The notes beneath the pieces were generated by a model. It was not told the DNA's origin, did no database searches, and saw nothing but the letters and a program-made list of their open reading frames with translations. Source: Paracoccus lichenicola (GTDB lineage Bacteria; Pseudomonadota; Alphaproteobacteria; Rhodobacterales; Rhodobacteraceae). From it: a stretch of DNA of 64,000 nucleotides. Shown one piece after another: positions 28,259 through 36,557 of the stretch; positions within the stretch are counted from its first letter, which is position 1; each line of letters opens with the position of its first letter. Both the position numbers and the translations under genes were made by a program. Where the stretch lies: positions 186,001 to 250,000 of the forward strand of contig NZ_WMBT01000001.1 of the NCBI RefSeq assembly GCF_009708075.1, written 5' to 3'.

Positions 28259-28585
28259 TCAGTCCGAAGCGGAGGGACGGGCGGACTGCCGGATGCTGCC
28301 CGGCCGCCGGCGCAAACGCAGGGTGATGATCTCGCCGCCCCGCTGGTCCCGTTCCAGGTTGACCCTGGCCCGGCCAAGGGGCGGCACGGCCAAGGTCTCT
28401 CCTGCGGACAAGGCCTTGCCCAACTGGGCAAGGGTCGCCTCGATGATGGGGCGGGCGTCCGCCTTCTTGGCGCCGCTTGCGGCAACAACGCGGTCAACGA
28501 AATCCTTTTTCTGAAGAACCTGCGCTGGCTGGGGATTGCGGCGCGTGCCCGCATCCCCGTCGGAAGGACCAACACGCTTAATCAT
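28259..28585 (-). CDS. HU/IHF-like DNA-binding protein with shortened arm
   Basis: A 108-residue protein with an HU-like core. Helices occur in QVLQKKDFVDRVVAASG and ADARPIIEATLAQLGKALSAG, then the beta sheet starts at GETLAVPPLGRARV. The usual long beta arm with RNPxTG and its proline is absent: the sequence turns within ERDQRGGEII and ends in a basic tail (LRLRRRPGSIRQSARP). An approximately 22-residue N-terminal extension precedes the fold. ATG 28585 is chosen (a GTG sits one codon upstream); ACGGAG is the ribosome site. Probably nucleoid-associated, but DNA bending is doubtful. Confidence 0.75.
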   Translation of the reverse strand: MIKRVGPSDGDAGTRRNPQPAQVLQKKDFVDRVVAASGAKKADARPIIEATLAQLGKALSAGETLAVPPLGRARVNLERDQRGGEIITLRLRRRPGSIRQSARPSASD

Positions 28586-28632
28586 CACGCAAACTCCGTT
28601 AACTAGAACAGCGAGTTCAGCGTGAGACGAGT

Positions 28633-28647
28633 TTGACCCAAGGTCAA
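28633..28647. promoter_or_regulatory. Inverted repeat TTGACC-N3-GGTCAA upstream of the HU-like gene
   Basis: A perfect 6 bp inverted repeat lies 48 bp before the HU-like start. On the minus strand its TTGACC could also be read as a -35 hexamer, so it may be an operator overlapping the promoter. No matching -10 is obvious. Confidence 0.3.
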
Positions 28648-28684
28648 CATTATTCTTGGATTTGCATCGGCCCTTGCAGGATGC

Positions 28685-28702
28685 GCGGCGGCAGACCGCC
28701 GC
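28685..28702 (-). terminator. Hairpin after the DEAD-box helicase gene
   Basis: A 7 bp GC stem (28685-28691/28696-28702, four-base loop) lies 28 bp beyond the helicase stop on the minus strand. There is no T run, so termination is inferred from position. Confidence 0.35.
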
Positions 28703-28729
28703 ACGCCCTGGATCGGGCAGCGGGCCTTT

Positions 28730-30598
28730 TCAGCGTTCGCCCTTGCGCGGCTTTCCGCCGTTGCGGGGGGCAGCGAACTTGCCGCGTTCCTTGGCCCCCT
28801 CGGGGCGCGCGGCCTTGGCGCGGAAGCCGCCGGGAGTGGCGGGCCTGGCGTTATCCTGACCGGCCCTGCCCGTCTTCGCGCTGCGCTCCTCGGGCGTCCA
28901 GCGCGCCTTCTTGGGCTTGGCCGGGGCCTCGTCCGCCGTCTCGCGGGGCGCGGGCTTTTTCCACTCTGCCTCGGGCTTGCGGGGGGCGGGACGCTCGGCC
29001 GGGCGGGGGGCGCGGTCCAGATCCGGCTCGCCCTCCAGGCGGCGCATGGTCAGGCCCGGCTCAAGCTCCATCACCTTGCCGAACTTGCCGGCTTGCTCCA
29101 CGGCGATCTGGACGAAGGTCTCGTCCTGGCGCACGCGGATGGCGCCGATGGCATCGCGGGTGATGCCGCCGCCGTCGCAGATCTTGGGCAACAGCCAGCG
29201 TGCCTCGGCCCGCCCCGTATGGCCCACGGACAGCTGGAACCAGACCGCCTCGCCAAAGGGCGGGCGTTCGCGGGCCGCCGCCGGGGCGCGGTCCTGCAGC
29301 ACCGTCAGCTCCTCGGGGGCGGGGCGGCCTTCGCGCCACAGGCCGATGAAGGCCTGGGCCACCCGCTGGGCGCCGAAACGGTCCAGCAGCATCTGCGCCA
29401 TGGCGGCATCGTCGTCGGCGCCGTCCTTCAGCGCGGGGTGATCCAGCATCCGGGTGTCGTCCTGCGCCCGAACCTCGTCGGCGGACGGCGCCGGTCCCCA
29501 TTCGGCGTCCACGCGGGCGCGTTTCAGCAGCATCTGCGCCTTGCGCAGGTCGGCGGGCGTCACGATCAGGGCGGACACGCCCTTGGCCCCTGCCCGGCCC
29601 GTGCGGCCGGAACGGTGCAGCAGCGTGTCGGAATTGGTGGGCAGGTCGGCATGGATCACCAGTTCCAGCCCCGGAAGGTCGATGCCGCGCGCGGCCACGT
29701 CGGTCGCCACGCAGACCTTGGCGCGCCCGTCGCGCAAGGCTTGCAGCGCATGAGTGCGTTCCTGCTGGCTCAACTCGCCCGACAGCGCCACGGCCTTGAA
29801 GCCGCGGTTGCCCATGCGCGCTAGCAGGTGGTTCACGTTGGCGCGCGTCTTGCAGAAGATGATCGCGGTCTGCGCCTCGTGCAGGCGCAGCAGGTTGAAG
29901 ATCGCGGGTTCGCGGTCGCGGGCGGCCACGGTGAAGGCGCGGTATTCGATATCCACATGCTGGCGCGATTCGCCCTGGGCCGCGACGCGCAGCGCGTCCT
30001 TCTGGAACGTCCGGGCCATCTGTTCGATCGCGGGCGGCACGGTGGCCGAGAACATCAGCGTGCGCCGGTCCGAGGGCGCGGAATGCAGGATGAATTCCAG
30101 ATCCTCGCGAAAGCCCATGTCCAGCATCTCGTCCGCCTCGTCCAGAATGGCGACGCGCAGGGCCGAGAGATCCAGCGATCCGCGTTCGAGGTGGTCGCGA
30201 AGGCGGCCGGGGGTGCCGACGACGATATGGGGGTTGCGTTCCAGCGCGCGGCGTTCGCCGCGGTAATCCATGCCGCCCACGCAGGTGGCGATCCGGCCGC
30301 CTGCCTGGGCGTAAAGCCAGCCCAGTTCCGCCGCGACCTGCAAGGCCAGTTCTCGGGTCGGCGCGATGGCCAGCGCCAGGGGGGCCACCGCATCGGGCAG
30401 CGTGTCGCCGTCCAGCAGTTGCGGCGCGATGGCAAGCCCGAAGGCCACCGTCTTGCCCGATCCGGTCTGCGCCGAGACCAGCATGTCGCGCCCCTGCGCG
30501 TCGCTTTCCAGGACCGCGTCCTGAACCGTGGTCAGGCTGGCATAGCCCTTGGCCGCCAGCGCCGCGGCCAGGGGCGCGGCTATCATATCGTTCGTCAT
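28730..30598 (-). CDS. DEAD-box RNA helicase with DbpA-like RNA-binding domain
   Basis: ATP-dependent RNA helicase, 622 residues. Motifs in order are AQTGSGKT (I), PTREL (Ia), TPGR (Ib), DEADEMLDMGF (II), FSATVPP (III), ATDVAARGIDLP (V) and HRSGRTGRAG (VI). A C-terminal DbpA/DeaD-like RNA-binding domain (about residues 440-525) contains ICDGGGITRDAIGAIRV and is followed by a long basic, proline-rich tail. This layout matches DeaD/CsdA-type helicases used in ribosome assembly and cold adaptation. ATG 30598. Confidence 0.88.
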   Translation of the reverse strand: MTNDMIAAPLAAALAAKGYASLTTVQDAVLESDAQGRDMLVSAQTGSGKTVAFGLAIAPQLLDGDTLPDAVAPLALAIAPTRELALQVAAELGWLYAQAGGRIATCVGGMDYRGERRALERNPHIVVGTPGRLRDHLERGSLDLSALRVAILDEADEMLDMGFREDLEFILHSAPSDRRTLMFSATVPPAIEQMARTFQKDALRVAAQGESRQHVDIEYRAFTVAARDREPAIFNLLRLHEAQTAIIFCKTRANVNHLLARMGNRGFKAVALSGELSQQERTHALQALRDGRAKVCVATDVAARGIDLPGLELVIHADLPTNSDTLLHRSGRTGRAGAKGVSALIVTPADLRKAQMLLKRARVDAEWGPAPSADEVRAQDDTRMLDHPALKDGADDDAAMAQMLLDRFGAQRVAQAFIGLWREGRPAPEELTVLQDRAPAAARERPPFGEAVWFQLSVGHTGRAEARWLLPKICDGGGITRDAIGAIRVRQDETFVQIAVEQAGKFGKVMELEPGLTMRRLEGEPDLDRAPRPAERPAPRKPEAEWKKPAPRETADEAPAKPKKARWTPEERSAKTGRAGQDNARPATPGGFRAKAARPEGAKERGKFAAPRNGGKPRKGER

Positions 30599-30745
30599 GT
30601 CATCGCCAGAATCGGGGGTGCGGACACCCGTGAAGGCACCGCGATCCTTGCGACAGACATCTCCCCGCGTCCGCCGCCCTGGATTTCAGGGCCGAAGGGG
30701 CGGCTTTTAGGGGATCAGACACGGGAAGTCAAAGGAAATAGGGAC

Positions 30746-30997
30746 TCAGCCCATGCCAAGCGCCTGCTTGTACATTTCCAGGATCGCCTCCTCCTCGGCG
30801 ATGTCGTCGCGGTCGCGCTTGCGCAGGGCCACGATCTTCTTCATCACCTTGGTGTCGTATCCGCGGGCCTTGGCCTCGGCCATCACCTCTTTCTGGCGTT
30901 CGGCGATGTCCTTCTTTTCCGCTTCCAGCTGCTCGAACTGCTCGATGAACTGGCGCAGCTCATCCGCCGCGACGCTGTAGGCCTGCTCGTCCTTCAT
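30746..30997 (-). CDS. gapR: GapR nucleoid protein (DUF2312)
   Basis: An 83-residue helical protein of the DUF2312 family, whose Caulobacter member GapR binds overtwisted AT-rich DNA ahead of forks and stimulates topoisomerases. The diagnostic sequence is FEQLEAEKKDIAERQKEV followed by AKARGYDTKVMKKIVALRK and the acidic end EEEAILEMYKQALG. ATG 30997 with GGAAGG nearby. It is a single gene. Assignment as GapR is from overall sequence resemblance. Confidence 0.9.
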   Translation of the reverse strand: MKDEQAYSVAADELRQFIEQFEQLEAEKKDIAERQKEVMAEAKARGYDTKVMKKIVALRKRDRDDIAEEEAILEMYKQALGMG

Positions 30998-31105
30998 GGG
31001 TTTTCCTTCCGTGTGATCCTGCCCGTCTTTGGGGGCATCTGTTAGGCGGTCTTGCCGCGCGGCGCAATCGCCGCTAGGGCGCATGGGCATGAACGGGGGT
31101 GCGCG

Positions 31106-31330
31106 ATGAGGGTTTTCGAGGGGTTGATCTGGGGCGGCGCGGCGCTGACGCTGGCGGGGGTCGCGGCGCTGGTCTGGTGCATCCTGACGGTGGCCCGCGC
31201 GCGCAAGGCCGGGCTGGATGACGCCGCGCTGCGCGAGCGGATGCGGCCGGTGCTGGCCGTCAACATGGGGGCGCTGGCGCTATCAATGATCGGGCTGCTG
31301 CTGGTCGTCACCGGGATCGTGCTGGGCTGA
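31106..31330 (+). CDS. Small membrane protein with two helices
   Basis: A 74-residue protein with transmembrane segments at about residues 5-28 ([20 protein letters not shown]) and 52-73. The basic linker between them carries [20 protein letters not shown] 31106 preceded by GGGGTG. The last base of its stop is the first base of the dtd start (TGATG), so the two are translationally coupled. No family recognised. Confidence 0.75.
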   Translation: MRVFEGLIWGGAALTLAGVAALVWCILTVARARKAGLDDAALRERMRPVLAVNMGALALSMIGLLLVVTGIVLG

Positions 31331-31779
31331 TGCGGGCGCTTGTCCAACGCGTGACCGAGGCGTCGGTCGTGGTGGAGGGCACTGTTGTCGGCCAGACCGG
31401 GCCGGGCCTGCTGGTGCTGGTCTGCGCCATGGCCGGCGATGACGAAGGGGCTGCCGACAAGCTGGCCGCCCGGGTGGCCAAGCTGCGCATCTTCCGCGAC
31501 GAGGCGGGCCGGATGAACCGGTCGCTGCTGGACATCGGCGGGGGCGCCCTGGTGGTCAGCCAGTTCACCCTGGCCGCCGATACCCGCACCGGCAACCGCC
31601 CCGGCTTTTCCTCTGCCGCCGCGCCTGACGACGGGCGGCGGCTTTACGAACGCTTTGCCGAAAGCCTGCGCGCGCAGGGGATCGCGGTCCAGACCGGCCG
31701 CTTCGGCGCCGACATGACGGTGCGGCTGGTGAATGACGGGCCGGTGACGATCTGGCTGGACACGGCGGACCGCGCCTAG
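31330..31779 (+). CDS. dtd: D-aminoacyl-tRNA deacylase
   Basis: Removes D-amino acids (and glycine mischarged on tRNA-Ala) from tRNA. 149 residues. The two active-site motifs are present: SQFTLAAD (about 76-83) with NRPGFSSAA, and the Gly-cisPro motif [10 protein letters not shown] (about 135-144). ATG 31330 overlaps the preceding stop. The 3' end overlaps the convergent RTX gene by 4 bp. Confidence 0.95.
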   Translation: MRALVQRVTEASVVVEGTVVGQTGPGLLVLVCAMAGDDEGAADKLAARVAKLRIFRDEAGRMNRSLLDIGGGALVVSQFTLAADTRTGNRPGFSSAAAPDDGRRLYERFAESLRAQGIAVQTGRFGADMTVRLVNDGPVTIWLDTADRA

Positions 31780-32735
31780 AGGATGAAGTCGCTCGCGCCA
31801 AGGCGCGCCGCGTCGTCCACCCAGATCTCGAAATCGGCGATCTTGTTGCCGTTCAGGTCGCCGCGCACCAGGACGCCGTCCGCCTGTTTCACATACCAGA
31901 CCGAATGGGCGGCGGCAGCCGTGCCCGTGAAGGCGAAGGCCTGGTTTCCCGCGCGGGCGGCATTGGCGTCGATCAGCGACAGGTCGATGTCGTCCTGACC
32001 CGCCCGGAACTGCAGGATCTCGTCCCGCTGCGCGCCAAGTGCGGTTTCCGCAGCGGCGCGGAAGATGAACACGTCCCGGATCGCGTCAAGGCCGCCCTGC
32101 ATCCGGTCGCGGCCCGTGCCGCCGTCCAGCATGTCGCTGCCGCCTCCGCCTTCCAGAAGGTCGTTACCCGCGGCGCCGATCAGGCGGTCATTCCCATCGG
32201 CCCCCACGAGGCGGTCGTTGCCCCCGCCGCCGTTCAGCATGTCGCCGCCGGTCCCGCCCATCAGCGTGTCGTTTCCGCCGTTGCCGAACATCTGGTCGTT
32301 CCCCGCCCAGCCTTCAAACCGGTCGTTGTAGGCGCTGAGGGTGACGGTGTCGTTGCCCGCCATGATCGACGACAGCACCGCCCGGTCGTCAGCGTTCCCG
32401 TAGGTCAGGGCGGCCTGGTAAAGGCTGACGGCCGACACGGAAAATCCCTGCATCGACAGGACTTCCGGGCCATCATAGATCGCTTCGGAAATCCCGCCGA
32501 CGGTTCCGCCAATGACATCGCCTTGCCAGTTGAAGGTGATGCCCGTTCCGCCAAGACCCAGCACCAGGTCGTTGTCGCCGTCGAAGCCGTTGATCAGGTA
32601 GGTATCCTGATAAACCCTTCCGCTGAGCGTAAGGTAGGAATCGTTGTAGAAAAAATCTTCGTAGAACCAGCGGTCATAGTAATTGAGGTCCATTGCAAAG
32701 CTATCGGATTGATAGCTGGTCTTGATGATCGCCAT
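31776..32735 (-). CDS. RTX calcium-binding repeat protein
   Basis: A 319-residue acidic protein. The N-terminal 40 residues are rich in Tyr, Phe and Asp ([17 protein letters not shown]). Residues 142-215 hold about eight GGxGxDxLx-type nonapeptides that form calcium-binding beta-rolls. The C-terminal part ([14 protein letters not shown]... [14 protein letters not shown], read in parts, then [18 protein letters not shown]) matches the haemolysin-type C-terminal region used as a type I secretion signal. No secretion ATPase or fusion protein is in the window. Probably secreted; function unknown. ATG 32735. Confidence 0.8.
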   Translation of the reverse strand: MAIIKTSYQSDSFAMDLNYYDRWFYEDFFYNDSYLTLSGRVYQDTYLINGFDGDNDLVLGLGGTGITFNWQGDVIGGTVGGISEAIYDGPEVLSMQGFSVSAVSLYQAALTYGNADDRAVLSSIMAGNDTVTLSAYNDRFEGWAGNDQMFGNGGNDTLMGGTGGDMLNGGGGNDRLVGADGNDRLIGAAGNDLLEGGGGSDMLDGGTGRDRMQGGLDAIRDVFIFRAAAETALGAQRDEILQFRAGQDDIDLSLIDANAARAGNQAFAFTGTAAAAHSVWYVKQADGVLVRGDLNGNKIADFEIWVDDAARLGASDFIL

Positions 32736-33092
32736 GATTTTTCCTGCAAGAAAGGCAACGATTGCACGGGTTAACACTGATTCCGTGTTATTTTTGCATG
32801 GTCTTCCGCCCCGTGCCACTTCAAATCTTCATCTTCCTTAACGGCCCGCGGGGCGCCGCGCCGTCGATCCTGCTTGACTTGCAGACCGTGAAGCCCCATG
32901 TGGTCCCTGTCGCTACCCGCTGCCGCGTGAGCAGCCGCGTTTTCGCCAAGGGTCCGGCATCTCATTCCAGTTTCCCATTCACGCGGGGAGGCTTGCGGGC
33001 ACCCTATCGCGCCCGCATCCCTGCTGATCGCCGCGCATCGGACGCGGCCCCTGCCTTGCGTCCGATACGGGGGATGCGAGGATGAGAGTTTG
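32736..33092. promoter_or_regulatory. Divergent control region with leader hairpin before the DEAD-box gene
   Basis: A 357 bp gap without a convincing gene. Near the RTX side an AACAC-N7-GTGTT inverted repeat (around 32774-32790) could be an operator. On the helicase side a perfect 9 bp stem, ATCGGACGC (33037-33045) with GCGTCCGAT (33058-33066) and a 12-base loop, ends 26 bp before the start codon. This arrangement suits a structured 5' leader of a cold-responsive RNA helicase. The middle part shows nothing clear. Confidence 0.45.
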
Positions 33093-34463
33093 ATGGAACA
33101 GAACACCACCCGCCGCCCTTCGCGCGGCTCCAAGCCCCGGCCCCGCAACCTGCCCAATTTCGACGCGAACGAAGGCCGCCGGGCGCCCGCGCGCGATCCG
33201 CTGCCCACCGGTCCCTTTGCCGAGATGGGCATTGACCACCGCATCAACGCCAACATCGCGGCGCTCGGGCTGACCAAGCCGACGCCGATCCAGGACCAGG
33301 CGATCCCGGCGGTCGTCCAGGGCCGCGACGTGCTGGGCCTGGCGCAGACCGGCACCGGCAAGACGGCGGCCTTCGGCCTGCCGATGCTGACCCGGCTGAT
33401 CAACTTCGGCAAGAAGCCCGATCCCAAGACCTGCCGCGCGCTGATCCTGGCGCCGACCCGCGAACTGGCGACCCAGATCGCCGCCAACATCGACGCCTAT
33501 GCCGAGGGCACCCCGATCCGGTCCTTCCGCGTCGTGGGCGGCGCCTCGATCAACACCCAGACCGAGCGGCTGTCGCGCGGCGTCGATGTGCTGATCGCCA
33601 CGCCGGGCCGGTTGATGGACCTGATCGAACGCCGGGCCATCAGCCTTGAGGCCACGACCTATCTGGTGCTGGACGAGGCCGACCAGATGCTGGACATCGG
33701 CTTCATCCACACCCTGCGCAAGATCGCGCGGATGCTGCCCAGGGACCGCCAGACGCTGATGTTCTCGGCCACCATGCCGAAGCTGATGTCGGAACTGTCG
33801 GACACCTATCTGACCGATCCGGTCCGGGTGGCCGTGAACCCTCCGGGCCAGGCGGCCAAGCAGATCACGCAGGGCGTGCATTTCGTGGGCCAGGGCGACA
33901 AGGCCACGCTGCTGGCGGAATACCTGTCCAAGCATCCGGGCGAGCTGGCGATGGTCTTTGGCCGCACCAAGCACGGGTCGGAAAAGCTGGCCAAGCTGCT
34001 GGAAAAATGGGGCTTCGCCGTTGCCGCGATCCATGGCAACAAGAGCCAGGGCCAACGGGAACGGGCGCTGGACGCCTTCCGCAAGGGGCAGACGCAGGTT
34101 CTGGTGGCGACCGACGTGGCGGCGCGGGGTCTCGATATTCCCGAGGTCGCGCATGTCTATAACTACGACCTGCCGAACGTGCCGGAAAACTATGTCCACC
34201 GGATCGGCCGCACCGCGCGGGCGGGCCGCGACGGCCGGGCCGTGGCGCTGTGCGCGCCAGGCGAGGTCGGCGAACTGCGCGCCATCGAGAAGGCCATGAA
34301 GGCGCCGATCCCGGTCATCGGCGGCGAGGCGCCGGTGGGACCGATCCCCTCGGCCCGTCCGCAGGGCGGGCGTGGTCCGGGCATGGGCAAGCCGATGGGC
34401 GCGGGCGCGAACAAGCGTCCGGCGCGCCGTCCCTCGCGTCAGCCGAAAAGCCGGCAGGCGTGA
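33093..34463 (+). CDS. rhlE: DEAD-box RNA helicase, RhlE-type
   Basis: ATP-dependent RNA helicase, 456 residues. Q motif KPTPIQDQAIP, then AQTGTGKT (I), PTREL (Ia), TPGR (Ib), DEADQMLDIGF (II), FSATMP (III), VATDVAARGLDIP (V) and HRIGRTARAG (VI) are all intact. The short basic Gly/Pro/Arg C-terminal tail (RPQGGRGPGMGKP) is usual for RhlE. A preceding basic N-terminal extension of about 50 residues (TTRRPSRGSKPRPRN) is longer than usual. ATG 33093 is preferred over TTG 33090. An A/T-ended hairpin terminator follows. Confidence 0.87.
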   Translation: MEQNTTRRPSRGSKPRPRNLPNFDANEGRRAPARDPLPTGPFAEMGIDHRINANIAALGLTKPTPIQDQAIPAVVQGRDVLGLAQTGTGKTAAFGLPMLTRLINFGKKPDPKTCRALILAPTRELATQIAANIDAYAEGTPIRSFRVVGGASINTQTERLSRGVDVLIATPGRLMDLIERRAISLEATTYLVLDEADQMLDIGFIHTLRKIARMLPRDRQTLMFSATMPKLMSELSDTYLTDPVRVAVNPPGQAAKQITQGVHFVGQGDKATLLAEYLSKHPGELAMVFGRTKHGSEKLAKLLEKWGFAVAAIHGNKSQGQRERALDAFRKGQTQVLVATDVAARGLDIPEVAHVYNYDLPNVPENYVHRIGRTARAGRDGRAVALCAPGEVGELRAIEKAMKAPIPVIGGEAPVGPIPSARPQGGRGPGMGKPMGAGANKRPARRPSRQPKSRQA

Positions 34464-34518
34464 CGCCGGGGGCGCTTCGCCCCCCCTGCCTGCCACCAGC
34501 GGCAGGCGTTCGCCGCTG

Positions 34519-34541
34519 AAAAAGGTCCACTGGACCTTTTT
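34519..34541 (+). terminator. Intrinsic terminator after the RhlE gene
   Basis: A perfect 10 bp stem AAAAAGGTCC/GGACCTTTTT with a three-base loop (34519-34528/34532-34541) ends in five T residues. It is symmetric and could act in both directions. Weaker GC hairpins precede it at about 34468-34485. Confidence 0.75.
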
Positions 34542-34562
34542 CCGGGCGCGTCTCACCCCAGA

Positions 34563-34583
34563 GGATATTTAAGTGAAGAAGAA
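34563..34583 (+). repeat. GGATATTT element, type B
   Basis: GGATATTT followed by AAGTGAAGAAGAA between the convergent rhlE and bcr-type genes. The inverted counterpart at 50296-50316 differs by one base. It overlaps the left arm of the following terminator hairpin. Confidence 0.45.
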
Positions 34584-34613
34584 GCCGCAGGGTTCGCGCC
34601 CTGCGGCTTCTTC
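34578..34613 (-). terminator. Intrinsic terminator overlapping the MFS stop codon
   Basis: A perfect 15 bp stem (34578-34592/34599-34613, six-base loop). On the minus strand it starts inside the TGA stop (34614-34612) of the efflux gene and is followed by TTCACTTAAAT. The long stem next to a T-rich tail makes termination likely. Confidence 0.7.
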
Positions 34614-35799
34614 ATGCCAGGCGCAGGCGCGGCAGGGATGCTGCGGCGGCAGCCCAGGCAAGCGCCGCGCAAAGCGCGATGGCCGTGACCATGCTGGCGG
34701 CGCTGTTGTTCATGAACGGCCCGGTCAGCGCGATCATCAAGCCTCCGGTCAGCATCTGGAACGTCCCGCCCAGGGATGAGGCCAGCCCGGCGATGTCGGG
34801 ATGGGGATCCAGCGACATGACCATGGCCGTGGGCATCACCAGCCCCAGGCAGGCGTTGCCCAGGAACAATCCGGCCATGACGACCGGCAGCGCATCGAGG
34901 CCCAGCCAGACGACCGCCGCCAAGGCGATCATGATCCCGGCGAACCCGGTGATCGCCAGGGAAATCACCCGCTCCATCCCGTGCCGTTGCGCCATCGGTC
35001 CCGCGAACTGGGACGCCGCGAAGAAGCCCACGGCATTGACCGCGAAGGCCAGCGAGAAGCCGGTCGGCGACAGCCCGTATTGCCGGGTATAGACGAAGCT
35101 GGCGCTGGACAGGAACACGAAGAAGCTGGCCATGCCGAAGCCGCCGATCATCGTCAGCCCCATGAAGCGGCGGTCGGTCAGCAGGCGGCGCGCGCCCGAC
35201 AGCATCGGGCGCAGGCTGACGGGGCGGCGGTGTTCGGGGGCCAGCGTCTCGGGCAGGACAAACAGGATCAGGGCCAGGCTGACCAGCGCGGCGACAGCCA
35301 GCACGGCGAAGATCTCTCGCCAGCCGCCCCAGGCCATGATGACCGACCCGGTCAAGGGGGCCAGCATGGGCGAGACGGCGATGACGATCATGATGGTGGA
35401 CATGACCTTAGCGGCCTGTGGCCCAGTCGCCACGTCGCGGATGACGGCGCGCGGCACGGCCATCAGGGTCGCCGCGCCAAGACCCTGCATGGCACGCGCC
35501 GCGATCAGCCAGCCGAGGGTGGGCGCCAGGGCGGCGGCGACGGTTGCGACGGTGAAGATCGCCACCCCGACCACCAACGGCGTCTTGCGCCCCAGGGCAT
35601 CGGCCATCGGGCCATAGATCATCTGCGCGATGCCGAAGACGATGAAATAGGAGGTCAGCGTCAGCGCCGCCCCGGCCTCGGTCGTGCCAAGATCGGCCGC
35701 GACCTGCGGCAGCGCGGGCAGGTACATGTCGATGGCAAAGGGACCCACGGCGGACAGGACGCCCAGCACGACGGCCATGCGGAACAGGGGATCGCGCAT
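34612..35799 (-). CDS. Bcr/CflA family multidrug efflux MFS transporter
   Basis: A twelve-helix drug/proton antiporter, 395 residues. The N-terminus has GPFAIDMYLPALPQVAADLG, a hallmark of the Bcr/CflA family, and the loop 2-3 motif A is GPMADALGRKTPL. Motif-C-like glycines follow in helix 5 (VSPMLAPLTGSVI). ATG 35799. It is divergent from tdk with 95 bp between them. Substrates (Bcr members export bicyclomycin, sulfathiazole or chloramphenicol) cannot be read from sequence. Confidence 0.88.
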   Translation of the reverse strand: MRDPLFRMAVVLGVLSAVGPFAIDMYLPALPQVAADLGTTEAGAALTLTSYFIVFGIAQMIYGPMADALGRKTPLVVGVAIFTVATVAAALAPTLGWLIAARAMQGLGAATLMAVPRAVIRDVATGPQAAKVMSTIMIVIAVSPMLAPLTGSVIMAWGGWREIFAVLAVAALVSLALILFVLPETLAPEHRRPVSLRPMLSGARRLLTDRRFMGLTMIGGFGMASFFVFLSSASFVYTRQYGLSPTGFSLAFAVNAVGFFAASQFAGPMAQRHGMERVISLAITGFAGIMIALAAVVWLGLDALPVVMAGLFLGNACLGLVMPTAMVMSLDPHPDIAGLASSLGGTFQMLTGGLMIALTGPFMNNSAASMVTAIALCAALAWAAAAASLPRLRLA

Positions 35800-35894
35800 C
35801 GGGTTTCCCGGGATTGATCAAAGCCTGCTTGGTGCCAGCTTGTCGGCGCGGCGGCAAGGCTTGATGAGAGCCGCGCCCGGGGGTAACTGGCGGC

Positions 35895-36467
35895 ATGGCC
35901 AAGCTCTATTTCCACTATTCCACGATGAACGCGGGCAAGAGCACGCTGCTGCTGCAGGCGTCCTACAACTATCGCGAGCGGGGGATGGGGACGCTGCTGC
36001 TGACGGCGGCCATCGACAACCGCGCGGGGCCGGGGCGCATCGCCAGCCGCATCGGCATCGGCGAGGACGCGCTGACCTTCGACGCGGCCACCGACATGGC
36101 CGCGCTGGTCCGGGACCGCGGCGGGGATTGCGCCTGCGTCTTCGTGGACGAGGCGCAGTTCCTGACCCCTGCCCAGGTCTGGCAACTGGCTCGCGTGGCC
36201 GACGACGGGCGGATCCCCGTCATGTGCTATGGGTTGCGCGTCGATTTCCGGGGCGAGTTGTTCCCCGGATCCGCGGCGCTGCTTGCGCTGGCCGACGACC
36301 TGCGCGAGGTCCGCACCATCTGCCATTGCGGGCGCAAGGCCACCATGGTGATCCGCCGCGACGAGGCGGGCCGCACCATTACCGAAGGCGCGCAGGTGCA
36401 GGTGGGCGGCAACGAGACCTATGTGTCCCTGTGCCGCCGCCATTGGCGCGAGGCCACGGGGAACTGA
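35895..36467 (+). CDS. tdk: Thymidine kinase
   Basis: Type II thymidine kinase, 190 residues, phosphorylating thymidine for dTTP salvage. The P-loop is STMNAGKST (about 9-17), the Walker B-like catalytic region VFVDEAQFL (about 86-94), and a zinc lasso has CHCGRKA and a late Cys/His pair in LCRRHW. ATG 35895 with no strong ribosome site (GGGGGTAACTGGCGGC upstream). Single gene; the copy of the GGATATTT core follows 6 bp after the stop. Confidence 0.92.
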   Translation: MAKLYFHYSTMNAGKSTLLLQASYNYRERGMGTLLLTAAIDNRAGPGRIASRIGIGEDALTFDAATDMAALVRDRGGDCACVFVDEAQFLTPAQVWQLARVADDGRIPVMCYGLRVDFRGELFPGSAALLALADDLREVRTICHCGRKATMVIRRDEAGRTITEGAQVQVGGNETYVSLCRRHWREATGN

Positions 36468-36472
36468 CGTTC

Positions 36473-36480
36473 AAATATCC
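36473..36480 (-). repeat. Core GGATATTT element after tdk
   Basis: On the minus strand this is GGATATTTGA; the downstream half seen in the longer copies is missing because the tdk stop lies there. It is listed since all five copies in the window lie at gene ends. Confidence 0.3.
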
Positions 36481-36557
36481 CGGAATGCGTGTGGCCCGCG
36501 TTGCGAGGGGCGGGGCCATGCTGTAACCATCGGCGCCAAACAGGCAAAGGACTTTCC

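Noticed and set aside
32090..32320. Repeated DNA in the RTX gene as a possible tandem-repeat array
   Set aside because: The repetition follows from the nonapeptide protein repeats; the DNA units vary and do not form a CRISPR or satellite.
36468..36557. Stress promoter before the carboxypeptidase gene (GGAAT near 36482)
   Set aside because: No CGTT or GGTT occurs at the right distance.
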